A stretch of DNA of 64,000 bases, from contig JACKIH010000003.1 in the NCBI GenBank assembly GCA_020638575.1, positions 2,647,501-2,711,500 on the forward strand. Reading direction: 5' to 3'. Each line of letters starts with the position of its first letter. Position 1 is the first letter of the stretch. A program made the position numbers and the translations under genes. Positions 17,557 through 26,109 of the stretch are shown piece after piece. Below the pieces are notes generated by a model. It had not been told where the DNA came from. It saw only the letters and a program-made list of their open reading frames with translations, and made no database searches. The DNA is from Rhodospirillaceae bacterium (GTDB lineage: Bacteria; Pseudomonadota; Alphaproteobacteria; DSM-16000; Inquilinaceae).

Positions 17557-18330
17557 TCATCCGGCAGCGCGCAGCTCCGCATAGTAGCCGGCGCAGTCCT
17601 CGGCCAAGGGGCGCAGGCGGGCCGGCAGGTCCGGCGTGTCGGTGGGCGGTGCGGCGAAGCCGGTCGAGGCGATCACGCCGGCATACCAGTGGGGCGCCCA
17701 CACCCCGTCGGTGGCCCGCGGACCGGCCGGCCAGGCCAGCATGCACGGATCGAAGGCGACGCCGACGGCGGCGCACAGGCGGGTCAGCGCCGCCGCCGGG
17801 TCGGCCAGCACCGCATCGGCGTCGATCACCGGCGGCGTCCGCCCGGTTTCCGCCTGCACCCGCCGGAACATCTCAAGCTGTTGCGGCAGCCCGGTATCGG
17901 CCAGCGTCGGCTCGCCGCGCACCTTGGCGTAGCTGGTCAGTACGCGCACCGGATCGCGCACCAGAAAGCAGTTGGTCACCCCGGCCAGCCAGTCGCGCCC
18001 CATGTCGGGCAGCAGGTGGTGGGCCATGTGCTTCTGGTAGTAGATGGCGCGGCCGCCCGGCACCGGGCCGGTGAGGTCGGCCACCACCGCCCGCCAGTCG
18101 GTCGGCTGGCTGGCGATCACGTCCGCCCGGCCGGGGTGGTCGAGCCCGGTCTGGACCAGGTAGTGGGCATAGAAGGGCTCGTCGACCACTGCGGTGTCTG
18201 GCCGGTTTTCCCAGGCGCGCATCAGGGCGGTGGAGATGTTGCGCGGGCCCGACCACATGGCGATGCGCACGGCGGTCGGCGACACGGCGGTCGGCGGCAC
18301 GGCGGAGGTCTGGTCGGTCACGCTGGGCAC
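17557..18330 (-). CDS. sulfotransferase family P-loop protein
   Basis: A 257-residue protein with a sulfotransferase-like PAPS-binding loop, MWSGPRNISTALMRAWENR, near residue 25, and the later VRDPVRVLTSYAK block that matches the 3'-phosphate site. It would transfer sulfate from PAPS to an unknown acceptor, though some relatives may act on other donors. It starts at GTG 18330 inside the last codons of the aminotransferase gene (13-base overlap), so the two are translationally linked. Similar aminotransferase/sulfotransferase pairings are known in bacteria from memory. Confidence 0.8.
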   Translation of the reverse strand: MPSVTDQTSAVPPTAVSPTAVRIAMWSGPRNISTALMRAWENRPDTAVVDEPFYAHYLVQTGLDHPGRADVIASQPTDWRAVVADLTGPVPGGRAIYYQKHMAHHLLPDMGRDWLAGVTNCFLVRDPVRVLTSYAKVRGEPTLADTGLPQQLEMFRRVQAETGRTPPVIDADAVLADPAAALTRLCAAVGVAFDPCMLAWPAGPRATDGVWAPHWYAGVIASTGFAAPPTDTPDLPARLRPLAEDCAGYYAELRAAG

Positions 18331-19232
18331 GCCTCCTCCAGCAGCGCGGCATAGGCCGCGGTGAGCCGCCGGGTGATGGGGCCGCCGGCGCCGCTGCCGA
18401 TCACCCGTCCGTCCACCTCCGTCACCGGTACCAGCCCGGCGAAGGTGCCGGTGACGAAGGCTTCGTCGGCTCCGTAGACCTGGGTCAGCGAAAACCGCTT
18501 CTCATGGGCCGGCATTCCCAGGCGGCGCGCCAGCTCCAGCACATGGCCGCGGGTGATGCCGAGGAGGCAGTAGTCGCCGGTGCTGGTCCACACCTCGCCC
18601 TTGCGGACGATGAAGAAGTGGGTGGAGTTGCAGGTGGCGACGAACCCGTCGGGGTCGAGCATCAGCGCTTCGTCCGCCCCGGCCTTGGTGGCCTGGATGC
18701 AGGCGGCGATGCAGTTGAGCTTGGAGTGGCTGTTCCACTTGGGGTCCTGCACGTCCGGCCGGCCGCGCCGCACATAGACGGTGTAAAGGCGGATGCCGCG
18801 CTCGGCGACCGCCGGCTTGGGCGCCTTGTATTCCGGGATGATGACGATGGTCGGCCCCGTCACCGTCATCCGCGGGTCCTGGTAGGGGGTGGACTTGACG
18901 CCGCGGGTGACCATCAGGCGGATGTGCACGCCGCTTTGCATGCCGTTGGCCCGCGTGGTCTTGAGGATTTCCTCGGCCAGTGCTGCGGGCGGCATGCCGA
19001 TGTCCAGGTCGATCGCCTTGGCGCCTTCGTAGAGCCGGTCCATATGGTCGTCGATGAAGGCGAGCTTGCCGTTGTGCAGGCGGATGCCTTCCCACACGCC
19101 GTCGCCGAGGATGAAGCCGCTGTCGAATACCGAGACCACGGCGCGCTCGCGCGCCAGCAGCTCGCCGTTGACGGAGATGAGGATGTCCCGGTTGCGCGGG
19201 TCGTCGTCGTGTTCGTGTGTGCCGGTGGTCAT
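18318..19232 (-). CDS. class IV PLP aminotransferase (branched-chain/D-amino-acid type)
   Basis: A 304-residue fold-type IV aminotransferase. The PLP lysine is K171 in WNSHSKLNCIAA. The N-terminal block GFILGDGVWEGIRLHNGK and the C-terminal cofactor blocks LLGITRGHVLELA and EAFVTGTFAGLVPV are typical of the BCAT/DAAT/ADCL class. Substrate choice (branched-chain amino acid, D-amino acid or other) is unresolved. ATG at 19232 opens a polar His/Asp-rich tail before the domain; the frame is open upstream but crosses the divergent promoter. It overlaps the sulfotransferase gene by 13 bases. Confidence 0.88.
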   Translation of the reverse strand: MTTGTHEHDDDPRNRDILISVNGELLARERAVVSVFDSGFILGDGVWEGIRLHNGKLAFIDDHMDRLYEGAKAIDLDIGMPPAALAEEILKTTRANGMQSGVHIRLMVTRGVKSTPYQDPRMTVTGPTIVIIPEYKAPKPAVAERGIRLYTVYVRRGRPDVQDPKWNSHSKLNCIAACIQATKAGADEALMLDPDGFVATCNSTHFFIVRKGEVWTSTGDYCLLGITRGHVLELARRLGMPAHEKRFSLTQVYGADEAFVTGTFAGLVPVTEVDGRVIGSGAGGPITRRLTAAYAALLEEACPA

Positions 19233-19354
19233 GGGGGAACTCGGATCGGGGTGACGGATCACGTTAGGCCAGGTAGGGGCCGCCTCCAACAACCGCCTTT
19301 TGCCGGCCCCGTTCGTCGGTAGACTGCAGCCGTCCCACCCTCCGATTGGCTCCC

Positions 19355-20074
19355 ATGGACTGTGCCGACTACGCCTTGCTGGCCGAAGCCGCTTACGACG
19401 CCAAGCGGGTGCGCGCACCGCTGGAGGCCGCCGGCTGGGTGCGCGACTGGCAGAAGGTGGACCGGCGCAGCGGCTTTGCCTGTGCCCTCTACCGGCATAC
19501 GGAGGGCGGCGAGCGGGTGCTCGCCTTCCGCGGCACCAGGGCCGACACCTGGGGGGCGCTGGTGGCCGATATCGGCATCGGCCTGCGCCGCATGACGCCC
19601 CAGTTCACCATGGCATTGGCGGCCTATGGCGAGGCGGCGATCCTGGTGGGCGGTGACGAGGCCATCGTCGGTGTGTGCGGGCATTCCCTCGGCGGCGCGC
19701 TCGCCCAGTATGTGGGCGTGCACTACGACAAGCTGGTCTATTCCTTCAATGCGCCGGGGATCGGCGGCATCGACGGCATCGCAGCGGAGACGGCGGCGGG
19801 CGACATCCGCAACGTTAATTCCGCCGGCGACGTGGTGGGCCGCTACGGCAAGCGCCTGGGGCGCACCGTCACCATTCCGGTGCAGGCCCTGCGCCCCCTG
19901 CCGGTGCGTGCCCAGGGGCCGGCGGCGGTGGCCGGCGGCTGGCTGGTGTTGACCGCCTATCTGGTGGCGCAGCACTCCATCACCGGCCTGCGCAAGCGCC
20001 TGCAGAGCCTGCCGGCGCATCTGCGCCCGTTCGCCGAGGCGGCCGGTAGCGTGCCCCACGAGGCCGAGGGCTGA
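19355..20074 (+). CDS. class 3 lipase-like alpha/beta hydrolase, paralog 1
   Basis: A 239-residue protein starting MDCADYALLAEAAY. It has an FRGT oxyanion-type motif (LAFRGTRADTWGALVADIG) and the nucleophile elbow GHSLGGALAQYVG, with FNAPG after it, the pattern of class 3 lipases. A histidine in the final third (VAQHSITGLRKRL) may complete the triad. No signal peptide is seen, so it may be cytoplasmic. The next gene is a close paralog with the same opening (MDCxDY) and the same block order. An upstream TTG at 19346 would add three residues. Confidence 0.8.
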   Translation: MDCADYALLAEAAYDAKRVRAPLEAAGWVRDWQKVDRRSGFACALYRHTEGGERVLAFRGTRADTWGALVADIGIGLRRMTPQFTMALAAYGEAAILVGGDEAIVGVCGHSLGGALAQYVGVHYDKLVYSFNAPGIGGIDGIAAETAAGDIRNVNSAGDVVGRYGKRLGRTVTIPVQALRPLPVRAQGPAAVAGGWLVLTAYLVAQHSITGLRKRLQSLPAHLRPFAEAAGSVPHEAEG

Positions 20075-20175
20075 CCGGATCGTGCAGGACGCTGCGGACA
20101 CAGTGCCACTAGATTGCCGTGTTCCCGGTTAATTGTCACAACTGTTGGGAGTTGTCGGAGGAGGGAGCTGGAGCC

Positions 20176-20865
20176 ATGGATTGTGTTGATTACGCCATGC
20201 TGGCGCAAGATGCCTACGAGGACGAAGAAACGCTTCGCATGGTCACCCAGGCCGACTGGACGCGGGTGTGGCGCACCTCGGACATGACCACGGGGTTCGC
20301 CTGCTCGCTCTACCGCTACAAGCGCACCGGCAACCACGTACTGTCCTTCCGCGGCACCAACCCCACCCAGTGGGGCGACCTGGTGGCCGATATCGGCATC
20401 GGCGTGCGCCAACTGACACCGCAATTCGTGCTGGCACTGGCGTCCTACGGCACGGCCGCCGTGCAGGCGGGCGACGACAGCCACATCATCGGGCTGTGCG
20501 GCCATTCGCTGGGCGGCGCCCTGGCCAAATTCGTGGGTGCCCACCAGGGCAAGCTCGCCTACTCCTTCAACGGCCCCGGAGTGGCCGGCATGGGCGGGGT
20601 GACGCGGCAGACCGACCACGGCGACATCCGCAACGTCAACGCGGCCGGCGACGTGGTAAGCAAGTACGGTGCCACCCTGGGGCGCACCGTGTCGGTGTCG
20701 GTGAGCAGCATGAACTATGTGCCCGACTGTATCGAAGGTGTGGTGGCGGCGAGTGCCGGGCTGCTGGCGGCGGGCAACTACCTGCTGAGCCAGCATTCCA
20801 TCTCCAACCTGCGCTACGCCCTGGAGACCCTGAAACCCGACCAGCGGCCATTCGCCGGGAGCTGA
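20176..20865 (+). CDS. class 3 lipase-like alpha/beta hydrolase, paralog 2
   Basis: A 229-residue paralog of the preceding gene. Matching blocks are MDCVDYAMLAQDAYED, LSFRGTNPTQWGDLVADIGIG, the nucleophile elbow GHSLGGALAKFVG and AQHS/SQHSISNLR near the end. ATG at 20176 follows GGAGGAGGGAGCTGGAGCC, a strong ribosome site. The pair probably arose by tandem duplication; divergence is considerable, so it is not recent. Substrate is unknown. Confidence 0.8.
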   Translation: MDCVDYAMLAQDAYEDEETLRMVTQADWTRVWRTSDMTTGFACSLYRYKRTGNHVLSFRGTNPTQWGDLVADIGIGVRQLTPQFVLALASYGTAAVQAGDDSHIIGLCGHSLGGALAKFVGAHQGKLAYSFNGPGVAGMGGVTRQTDHGDIRNVNAAGDVVSKYGATLGRTVSVSVSSMNYVPDCIEGVVAASAGLLAAGNYLLSQHSISNLRYALETLKPDQRPFAGS

Positions 20866-21003
20866 CGCCGCTTTCGGTCCGTGTGTGCCCGCCCCGCACC
20901 CTGCCCCGCACCCCGTCCCGGCCACCGGGATCGTTGGAGACTTTCGGGTGCCGCGCGGGATGTGGGCCGGATCCGAGGCGACGCCGCGCGACGGCGCTCC
21001 AGC

Positions 21004-21384
21004 TCAGTCGCCCACCCGGTCGCGCAGCCGCGCCAACTCACGCACCAGCAGCGTGCGCACCTTCCACGGTTTCCAGGCGGCGGGCAGACGGCTCAACCAG
21101 TGCCGGTTGGCACCGTGGCCGAAGCCCGCGAGATCGGTGCTGCGCGGCATGTGGCGGGCGCCGAGCACGGCGACGGCGTGGTCCAGCTCGGCGATGGAGG
21201 CGAACCACAGCCGCTCCCCGCGATGCTCCACGATGAACAGCGGCCAGCCTTTGCCGGGGATCGCCGGCGGCGGCATATGGGGCGGTGTGGCGGACGGCGG
21301 CGGCACCTGCCCGCCGGTGCCGTGGACCCAGTAGGTGAGCGGCGAGGAGGTCGGCCTGGCGTGGTATTCGATGCGGCAGCGCAT
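21004..21384 (-). CDS. hypothetical protein (126 residues)
   Basis: A 126-residue protein starting MRCRIEYHARPTSSPLTYWV. After a proline-rich stretch it has a compact block, WPLFIVEHRGERLWFASIAE, then LDHAVAVLGARHMPRSTDL, and a basic helical end (WKPWKVRTLLVRELARLRDR). Protein-like composition and codon bias support it. It lies 13 bases downstream of the MliC-like gene in the same direction and may share its transcript. No family is recognised. Confidence 0.6.
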   Translation of the reverse strand: MRCRIEYHARPTSSPLTYWVHGTGGQVPPPSATPPHMPPPAIPGKGWPLFIVEHRGERLWFASIAELDHAVAVLGARHMPRSTDLAGFGHGANRHWLSRLPAAWKPWKVRTLLVRELARLRDRVGD

Positions 21385-21397
21385 GGACGGCGGCCTG

Positions 21398-22303
21398 CTA
21401 AAGGTCGCGGGCGGCGCAATCGCTCTGGGCCAGGCCGCACAGGTGGAAGGCGCGGCAGATAGCGTTCGCGGCACCGTTCAAGCTGAAGCGCTCGCCATAG
21501 GCGCTGGCGACGGAGAGGGTGGCCACCCGGCCGGCCATGAGGGCAGCGATTTCCGGTCCGTCCGGCCGCAGCCCGTGGCCATCCGCATCGCCCTGGATGT
21601 AGACCCCGTCATCCATGGCGGCATAGCTGCTCTGGTACATGCCCAGGGGCTCGCCATCCACCCCCATCATGGTATTGACCCCCGGCTCTTCGCCCACCTG
21701 GCGCGCGCGTTCGGCAAACCAGTCCGGACCGAAGAGGGCGAGCGCGACGGTCTCGAACCCGGGTGCGCAGGTGAGCACCAAGGACACGTCGTCCTGGGTC
21801 ACGCTGGCAATGGCCTCCATGCCGCCTTCGCCCTCGGTGAGCTGCATCGGTGCTTGCCAGACGCCCGAAGGGGCTGCGGCACGCGGCGGCGCCGCAGCGG
21901 CGGCGGTGCCGGGGGGCGCTTCCACGCAGCTCCGCTCCGTCCCGCCATAGGTCAACGTGTTGGTGCCGTGGTGAGACTCCAGGGCCACGTCGCCGTTCTG
22001 GTAGAGCGACCCGGAGGCGCGGATCTGCGGGTAGAGCGGCATCTGGGAGTCTGGCAGGACCAGTGTGGCCATCGGCGGCCAGGTGGCGGTGTCGAACGCC
22101 ACAGTGACGTCCAAGCCGCCCTCGCACTGGAAGGCGATGACACGGACGTCCTGGGCCGCGGGCTCGGCTGGCTCCTCGGCAGAAGCCGCGAACGCCAGCG
22201 GACCGGCGGCCAGCGCCAGCAGGGCCAGGCCCTTTCCCGCGGCCCGTGCCGCAGCGCTCCCCAGTGGCCGGTGGGATCTCTCTGACCGGCCGGTTATGGG
22301 CAT
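21398..22303 (-). CDS. secreted MliC-like (C-type lysozyme inhibitor fold) protein
   Basis: A 301-residue protein with an N-terminal signal-like segment (residues 20-44, ending FAASAEE). Residues 50-125 follow the MliC/PliC pattern: VIAFQCEGGLDVTVAF, ATLVLPD, YPQIRASGSLYQNGDVAL and a closing TERSC, so the two cysteines could form the family disulfide. The C-terminal part (about 170 residues) is another secreted domain with two cysteine pairs, not recognised. A role in blocking host or predator lysozymes is inferred from the family only. The start at 22303 is the first suitable ATG after the lipoprotein gene. Confidence 0.65.
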   Translation of the reverse strand: MPITGRSERSHRPLGSAAARAAGKGLALLALAAGPLAFAASAEEPAEPAAQDVRVIAFQCEGGLDVTVAFDTATWPPMATLVLPDSQMPLYPQIRASGSLYQNGDVALESHHGTNTLTYGGTERSCVEAPPGTAAAAAPPRAAAPSGVWQAPMQLTEGEGGMEAIASVTQDDVSLVLTCAPGFETVALALFGPDWFAERARQVGEEPGVNTMMGVDGEPLGMYQSSYAAMDDGVYIQGDADGHGLRPDGPEIAALMAGRVATLSVASAYGERFSLNGAANAICRAFHLCGLAQSDCAARDL

Positions 22304-22320
22304 CGCGGCAACTCCGGGAT

Positions 22321-22617
22321 TTAACCGCGCACCAGGATGGCGCCCGGCGGCACCACCACGGCGCAGGTGGTGACCGGCGGCTGCTGGCCCGGCGGGCGGC
22401 CCGGATACCACACCCGGCACATGCCGGACGGCGGATAATGGCCGGGTGGAATCCCGTACTCGTGGCCGGCGGCAGCGTTCGTGGCCTGGGCGTTGCCGGG
22501 CCCCAAGGTGTTGGGTTGGACCTGGCAGGCGGCCAGCGCCAGTGCCACGGCGCATCCGGCAGCCAGCCGGCCGAGGCCCTTCAGCGACGGAGGTGTCGCG
22601 GCCGAACGGTCGATCAT
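22321..22617 (-). CDS. small lipoprotein
   Basis: A 98-residue protein with a bacterial lipoprotein signal: MIDRSAATPPSLKGLGRL, a hydrophobic stretch, and the lipobox LALAAC, with cysteine about residue 31. The mature part is proline/glycine-rich (GHYPPSGMCRVWYPGRPPG) and resembles a cell-envelope protein family with an RVWYPGRPPG-type motif, seen in small outer-membrane lipoproteins. It lies 17 bases upstream of the MliC-like gene in the same direction. Confidence 0.75.
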   Translation of the reverse strand: MIDRSAATPPSLKGLGRLAAGCAVALALAACQVQPNTLGPGNAQATNAAAGHEYGIPPGHYPPSGMCRVWYPGRPPGQQPPVTTCAVVVPPGAILVRG

Positions 22618-22701
22618 GGGTCGCACCACGCGTTGTTTCTCGCCCCAGCAAGACCCGCCATTGTGGTGAATATTGGGCTGCCGGTCGGCCATCCTGGCGG
22701 G

Positions 22702-23007
22702 CTATCGAGGGCCGACCTGCCGCCGCCCGTCGGCGAACACCTGGGTCCAGGCGAGGATCTGCACCGACCGCCGGAGCCCGGTGGGCCAGAACGGGTCGGC
22801 TTCCACCAGGCCGCGCACGGCCTCGGCGTCCTCGGCCTCGACGATCCACAAGCCACCGGCGGCCTGCCCATCGGGTTTGGCGAGCGGGCCGGCGGCGCGT
22901 ACCCGCTCGGCATGGGCCTCCAGGAAGGCCAGGTGCCGGGCCATGTGGGCGGCGCGGATGCCTGGACCGGCGGACGGGTCGTCTTCGAACAGCACGGCGT
23001 ATTTCAT
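22702..23007 (-). CDS. YciI-like domain protein
   Basis: A 101-residue protein of the YciI/YCII-related (ABM-like) fold. It starts MKYAVLFEDDPSAG, has HLAFLEAHAERVRAAGPL and the conserved block GGLWIVEAEDAEAVRGLVEADPF. Members are small, often dimeric enzymes or accessory proteins, sometimes in aromatic breakdown, and the exact reaction is unknown. It diverges from the LysR gene, with 90 bases between starts, an arrangement that suggests LysR control. Confidence 0.82.
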   Translation of the reverse strand: MKYAVLFEDDPSAGPGIRAAHMARHLAFLEAHAERVRAAGPLAKPDGQAAGGLWIVEAEDAEAVRGLVEADPFWPTGLRRSVQILAWTQVFADGRRQVGPR

Positions 23008-23097
23008 GGCGACCTCCGTGGGTGAGGGGGTGGCCGTCTTTGTCGCTGCTGCAAGATCGCCGTTGAAGGCGAGATGCGGCCGCCCCATTCTGCAAAA

Positions 23098-24027
23098 ATG
23101 CAGCTTGAGGACTGGTCTGGCCTGCGCGTTCTCCTGGCGTTGGCCCGTACGGGCCGCATCGCCCAGGCGGCGCGCGCGCTGGGTGTGGACGACACCACCG
23201 TGTCGCGCCGCCTGAAGGCCCTGGAGCGCGACCTCGGCTGCGAGTTGGTCGCGCGGTCGGCCGACGGCACGCTGACGCCCACCCCGGTCGGCGCAGACGT
23301 CGTCGCCCGGGCGGAGATGATGGAAGGCCACGCCGCGGAGATCGAGGACCTGCTGGGCCGCCAGGCGGGCCGGCTGCGCGGCACCGTGCGCATCACCGCC
23401 GTGCCGCTGATCGCCAACCGCGTGCTGGTGCCGGCCCTGCCGCCGTTGCTGGCGGCCCATCCCGAGCTGACGGTGGAAATCCTGCCCGAGGCGCGCGACC
23501 TGGATTTGGCGCGCCGGGAAGCCGACCTGGCGCTCCGCATGGCGCGCCCGTCCCTGGGCGGGTTGCGGGTGACCGCGCGGCGCCTCGGCACGCTCGCCTA
23601 CGGTGTGTTCTGCGCGCGGGGGGCCGCGGACGGGCCGCTGCCCTGGATCAACTACGACGACGCCATGGCGTACCTGCCCCAGGCGCGCTGGTTGGCCAGG
23701 CTGCGAGCGAGCCGGGAGGTGGCGGTGAGCGGCCTGCGCGTGCGCGATGCGGAAACGGCGTTGGAGGCCATTGCCCACGGCATCGGCCAGGCGCTGCTGC
23801 CGGTGTGCGTGGGAGCGGCCGATGGCCGGCTGCGCGCGGTCGACCTCGCCGGACTCCGCGCCGGACTCCGCGCCGGACCGCTCGGCGACCTGCCCGACCC
23901 GCCGACCCGCGAGCTGTGGCTGCTTACCCACGCCGACTCCGCCCGCCTGCGCTCGGTCCAAACCGTGCGGGACTGGGTGGGGGAGGTGAGGTGGCCACCG
24001 GTCGCCTGTCACCCTGGGCGCCATTAG
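23098..24027 (+). CDS. LysR family transcriptional regulator
   Basis: A 309-residue LysR-type regulator. The winged helix-turn-helix is at residues 5-60 (VLLALARTGRIAQAARALGV, DDTTVSRRLKALERDLG), then the effector-binding domain. ATG at 23098 was chosen over 23074 because it puts the HTH at the usual place. It likely controls the divergent YciI gene. The C-terminal region has a 12-base direct repeat (about 2.7 copies at 23848-23879) coding AGLRAGLRAG. The 3' end abuts the TIR/SPFH island. Confidence 0.92.
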   Translation: MQLEDWSGLRVLLALARTGRIAQAARALGVDDTTVSRRLKALERDLGCELVARSADGTLTPTPVGADVVARAEMMEGHAAEIEDLLGRQAGRLRGTVRITAVPLIANRVLVPALPPLLAAHPELTVEILPEARDLDLARREADLALRMARPSLGGLRVTARRLGTLAYGVFCARGAADGPLPWINYDDAMAYLPQARWLARLRASREVAVSGLRVRDAETALEAIAHGIGQALLPVCVGAADGRLRAVDLAGLRAGLRAGPLGDLPDPPTRELWLLTHADSARLRSVQTVRDWVGEVRWPPVACHPGRH

Positions 24028-24336
24028 GCACGGCAGCGTCCGCCTTCGGGCCAACCGACCTGCGGTATCTGCCGCCCACCTGATTGCAGTGGGCTCCCTG
24101 GCAGGACTGTCAACACACGATGGCTTGCCCGCGCTGCCGAGAGCGGCCGACGGAGACATACCTATTGTTGTCTCATGCCTGTGTTTTTGCGATTATCATG
24201 TAGACATTTCAATTGATGACACCAAACTCGAGCCCCTCGAATCCGCCCTCGGTGGATTGTTGTGGCAATCTCGCGCAATCCCCTATCCCGTCGTCCAATT
24301 GGCGACATACCAATAATTGGACATGCCTCACGCATC
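24028..24336 (+). other. left boundary and leader of the TIR/SPFH island
   Basis: The first 100 bases keep the GC-rich style of the LysR gene; from about 24160 the DNA becomes clearly AT-richer, and stays so through 27.2 kb. A promoter is expected here, but the AT-rich stretch 24160-24230 has no -35/-10 pair with good spacing. A 75-codon frame at 24089-24316 looks non-coding. No repeat or tRNA marks this boundary. Confidence 0.5.
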
Positions 24337-26076
24337 ATGGATTCAGTTGTGCCGCAAATGTCAAGCGAACACCCCTATATATTTGTAAGTCATAGCTCGA
24401 AAGACGCCATCGAACTAGCGCCGATCATTGATCGTCTACGCGCCCGGAAGATCAGGACGTGGTGGAGCCCAAGCATAGAAGAAAACGATTGGGACAAAAT
24501 CACCGTTGATCGGCTTAAGCATTCCTGTCGTATAGTCGCCATCATCACTGAGAATACTGATTCCGGAAATCGTGATTATGTATTAGAAGAAATATCTTAC
24601 GCCCGCGACACGGATAAACTGATCCCAATCGTCATTGGTGAACGCCCTACCTCCCTTGCAATCCGCAGCGTCATCAGCAGGATACAGACCTACTTTTTTG
24701 ATGAGATCAACGACATTGCCCTCGACGAGAGGTCCGACAAATTTCTTCACCTCTGCCGCAAAGTGCTTCGGCGCGACCGCGCGGCACAGATCGAGGTGGT
24801 GGATGTCCCGGAGATTGACCCGCGGGACAAGATCGAAGCCTGGTTCACGGAAATCGAATCCCGTCTCGGTCCAGTCGGACTGATCCATGCTTTTTCATAT
24901 GCTTCGGCTGTAGCGCTCTACGAAGGGGCGACCCTTTCCGACATCGAAACACTCGCCCAGGACCTAGCCCGGCGCCTCAGCGAAAGCGAAATCGACGACG
25001 ATCGGACGCAACTTGAGCCCACATTCCCGCGCCGGCTCAATCCGCTGCTCGCCTTGCTAGAATGCGAAATCTGCGAAAAAGATCATCCTATATTTGGCGT
25101 TAAACAAAAGACAGTCCGCTTTCGTGACCCGGTAAGGGCAGTTCATTTGCAGTCATTCGCCTGGAACGAATTCAGCTATCGCCGTAATGTCCTGGTCGAA
25201 TGGTGGCGCGTTATTTGCGATTCGGCCACTGCCGAGGGACGATCACGACTTGGATTCGCGCTGGGCACACTGGCCCAGGGGCAGTTTCTGGATTTGTTTG
25301 GCATTTGCCTGAACAAGTGGTTGGTAAGCCAGTCCCACAACCAGCAAACCGTCGCCGACATTGCCCTGAACGTGGCGTCCAATGAACCGGCGATTTCCAA
25401 GACGATCCAGCAGATGGTCCGCAACTGGGCGCAGGGCGGAACGGAAAGCCAGCGGGCGGCAGCTATACGGCTGGCCTGCGGGTTTACTGGGACCAGAGTC
25501 CCCGGCTTGGCCCTCGATATCCTTCGCATCATTTCCCGCCAACGAGGCGACCGGTTCGATCAGAAACTCTTCGACACCGCCAGTGCATCGTTGCGCCAAC
25601 TTATGAGCGAACACACCAACAGCGGCGACGCGAGCCTGTTCGACCTGCCGGGGCTGATCGAATCTCTGGATAGCTGGGTCCGCAGCGAGGCGACGGCATC
25701 GGTCGATGTACAGAATCCCTACCCCCTCGCCTTATGTCTGGCCGCGATCGGCAGCCTGCCGCTGAAACTCGAGGGGCGGATCAGGGGCAGGCTCTCCCTG
25801 CAATCGCTGATTGCCACGGACCGGGCGGCCAACAGCGTCGCGGGACTGTTGAACTACGCGCTTCAGCGCCACCGCCTGGGGCAGTTTCCTGCCCGCGATG
25901 TTGCGAGGACCATCCTGCGCAATTGGCTGAGTGCTGTCGACAGCTACGAACGAGACCCGTACCTGCTGCAGTCAGACAATCCACTGCGGCGCCTCTATCA
26001 TTGCCTGATTGCGACTGCTGCAACAAATGATGACAGAGCGCGAATCGAACATTTATTCGGTGATGACTTTCGCTGA
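24337..26076 (+). CDS. TIR-domain protein with large helical C-terminal region (candidate defence effector)
   Basis: A 579-residue protein from the ATG at 24337 (GTG 24262 and ATG 24358 are alternatives; none has a strong ribosome site). Residues 13-145 form a TIR domain: YIFVSHSSKD (box 1), the RTWWSPSIEEND loop, and YVLEEISYARD, with E84/E85 where TIR NADases keep their catalytic glutamate; PIVIG follows. The remaining 430 residues have no recognised domain and look mostly alpha-helical, possibly HEAT-like. Many bacterial TIR proteins cleave NAD+ or make signalling nucleotides in phage defence; that role here is inferred. Codon use is AT-richer than in neighbours. An SPFH-like membrane protein gene starts 33 bases after the stop. 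Confidence 0.85.
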   Translation: MDSVVPQMSSEHPYIFVSHSSKDAIELAPIIDRLRARKIRTWWSPSIEENDWDKITVDRLKHSCRIVAIITENTDSGNRDYVLEEISYARDTDKLIPIVIGERPTSLAIRSVISRIQTYFFDEINDIALDERSDKFLHLCRKVLRRDRAAQIEVVDVPEIDPRDKIEAWFTEIESRLGPVGLIHAFSYASAVALYEGATLSDIETLAQDLARRLSESEIDDDRTQLEPTFPRRLNPLLALLECEICEKDHPIFGVKQKTVRFRDPVRAVHLQSFAWNEFSYRRNVLVEWWRVICDSATAEGRSRLGFALGTLAQGQFLDLFGICLNKWLVSQSHNQQTVADIALNVASNEPAISKTIQQMVRNWAQGGTESQRAAAIRLACGFTGTRVPGLALDILRIISRQRGDRFDQKLFDTASASLRQLMSEHTNSGDASLFDLPGLIESLDSWVRSEATASVDVQNPYPLALCLAAIGSLPLKLEGRIRGRLSLQSLIATDRAANSVAGLLNYALQRHRLGQFPARDVARTILRNWLSAVDSYERDPYLLQSDNPLRRLYHCLIATAATNDDRARIEHLFGDDFR

Positions 26077-26109
26077 CCATTGTGGAACTGCTGCACACGG
26101 AGCGATGTG

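Noticed and set aside
22651..22700. GCCATTGTGGTGAATATTGGGC resembling the loop side of hairpin repeat copy 2
   Set aside because: Only a short partial match and no paired arms; it lies in the space between the lipoprotein and YciI genes and may be chance.
24165..24199. TTGTTG and GATTAT/TATCAT as a promoter for the TIR gene
   Set aside because: Spacing is 20-23 bases, too long for a sigma-70 promoter.
24089..24316. A 75-codon frame before the TIR gene
   Set aside because: No ribosome site, an unlikely GTG start, no domain, and it crosses the composition boundary; more likely leader DNA.
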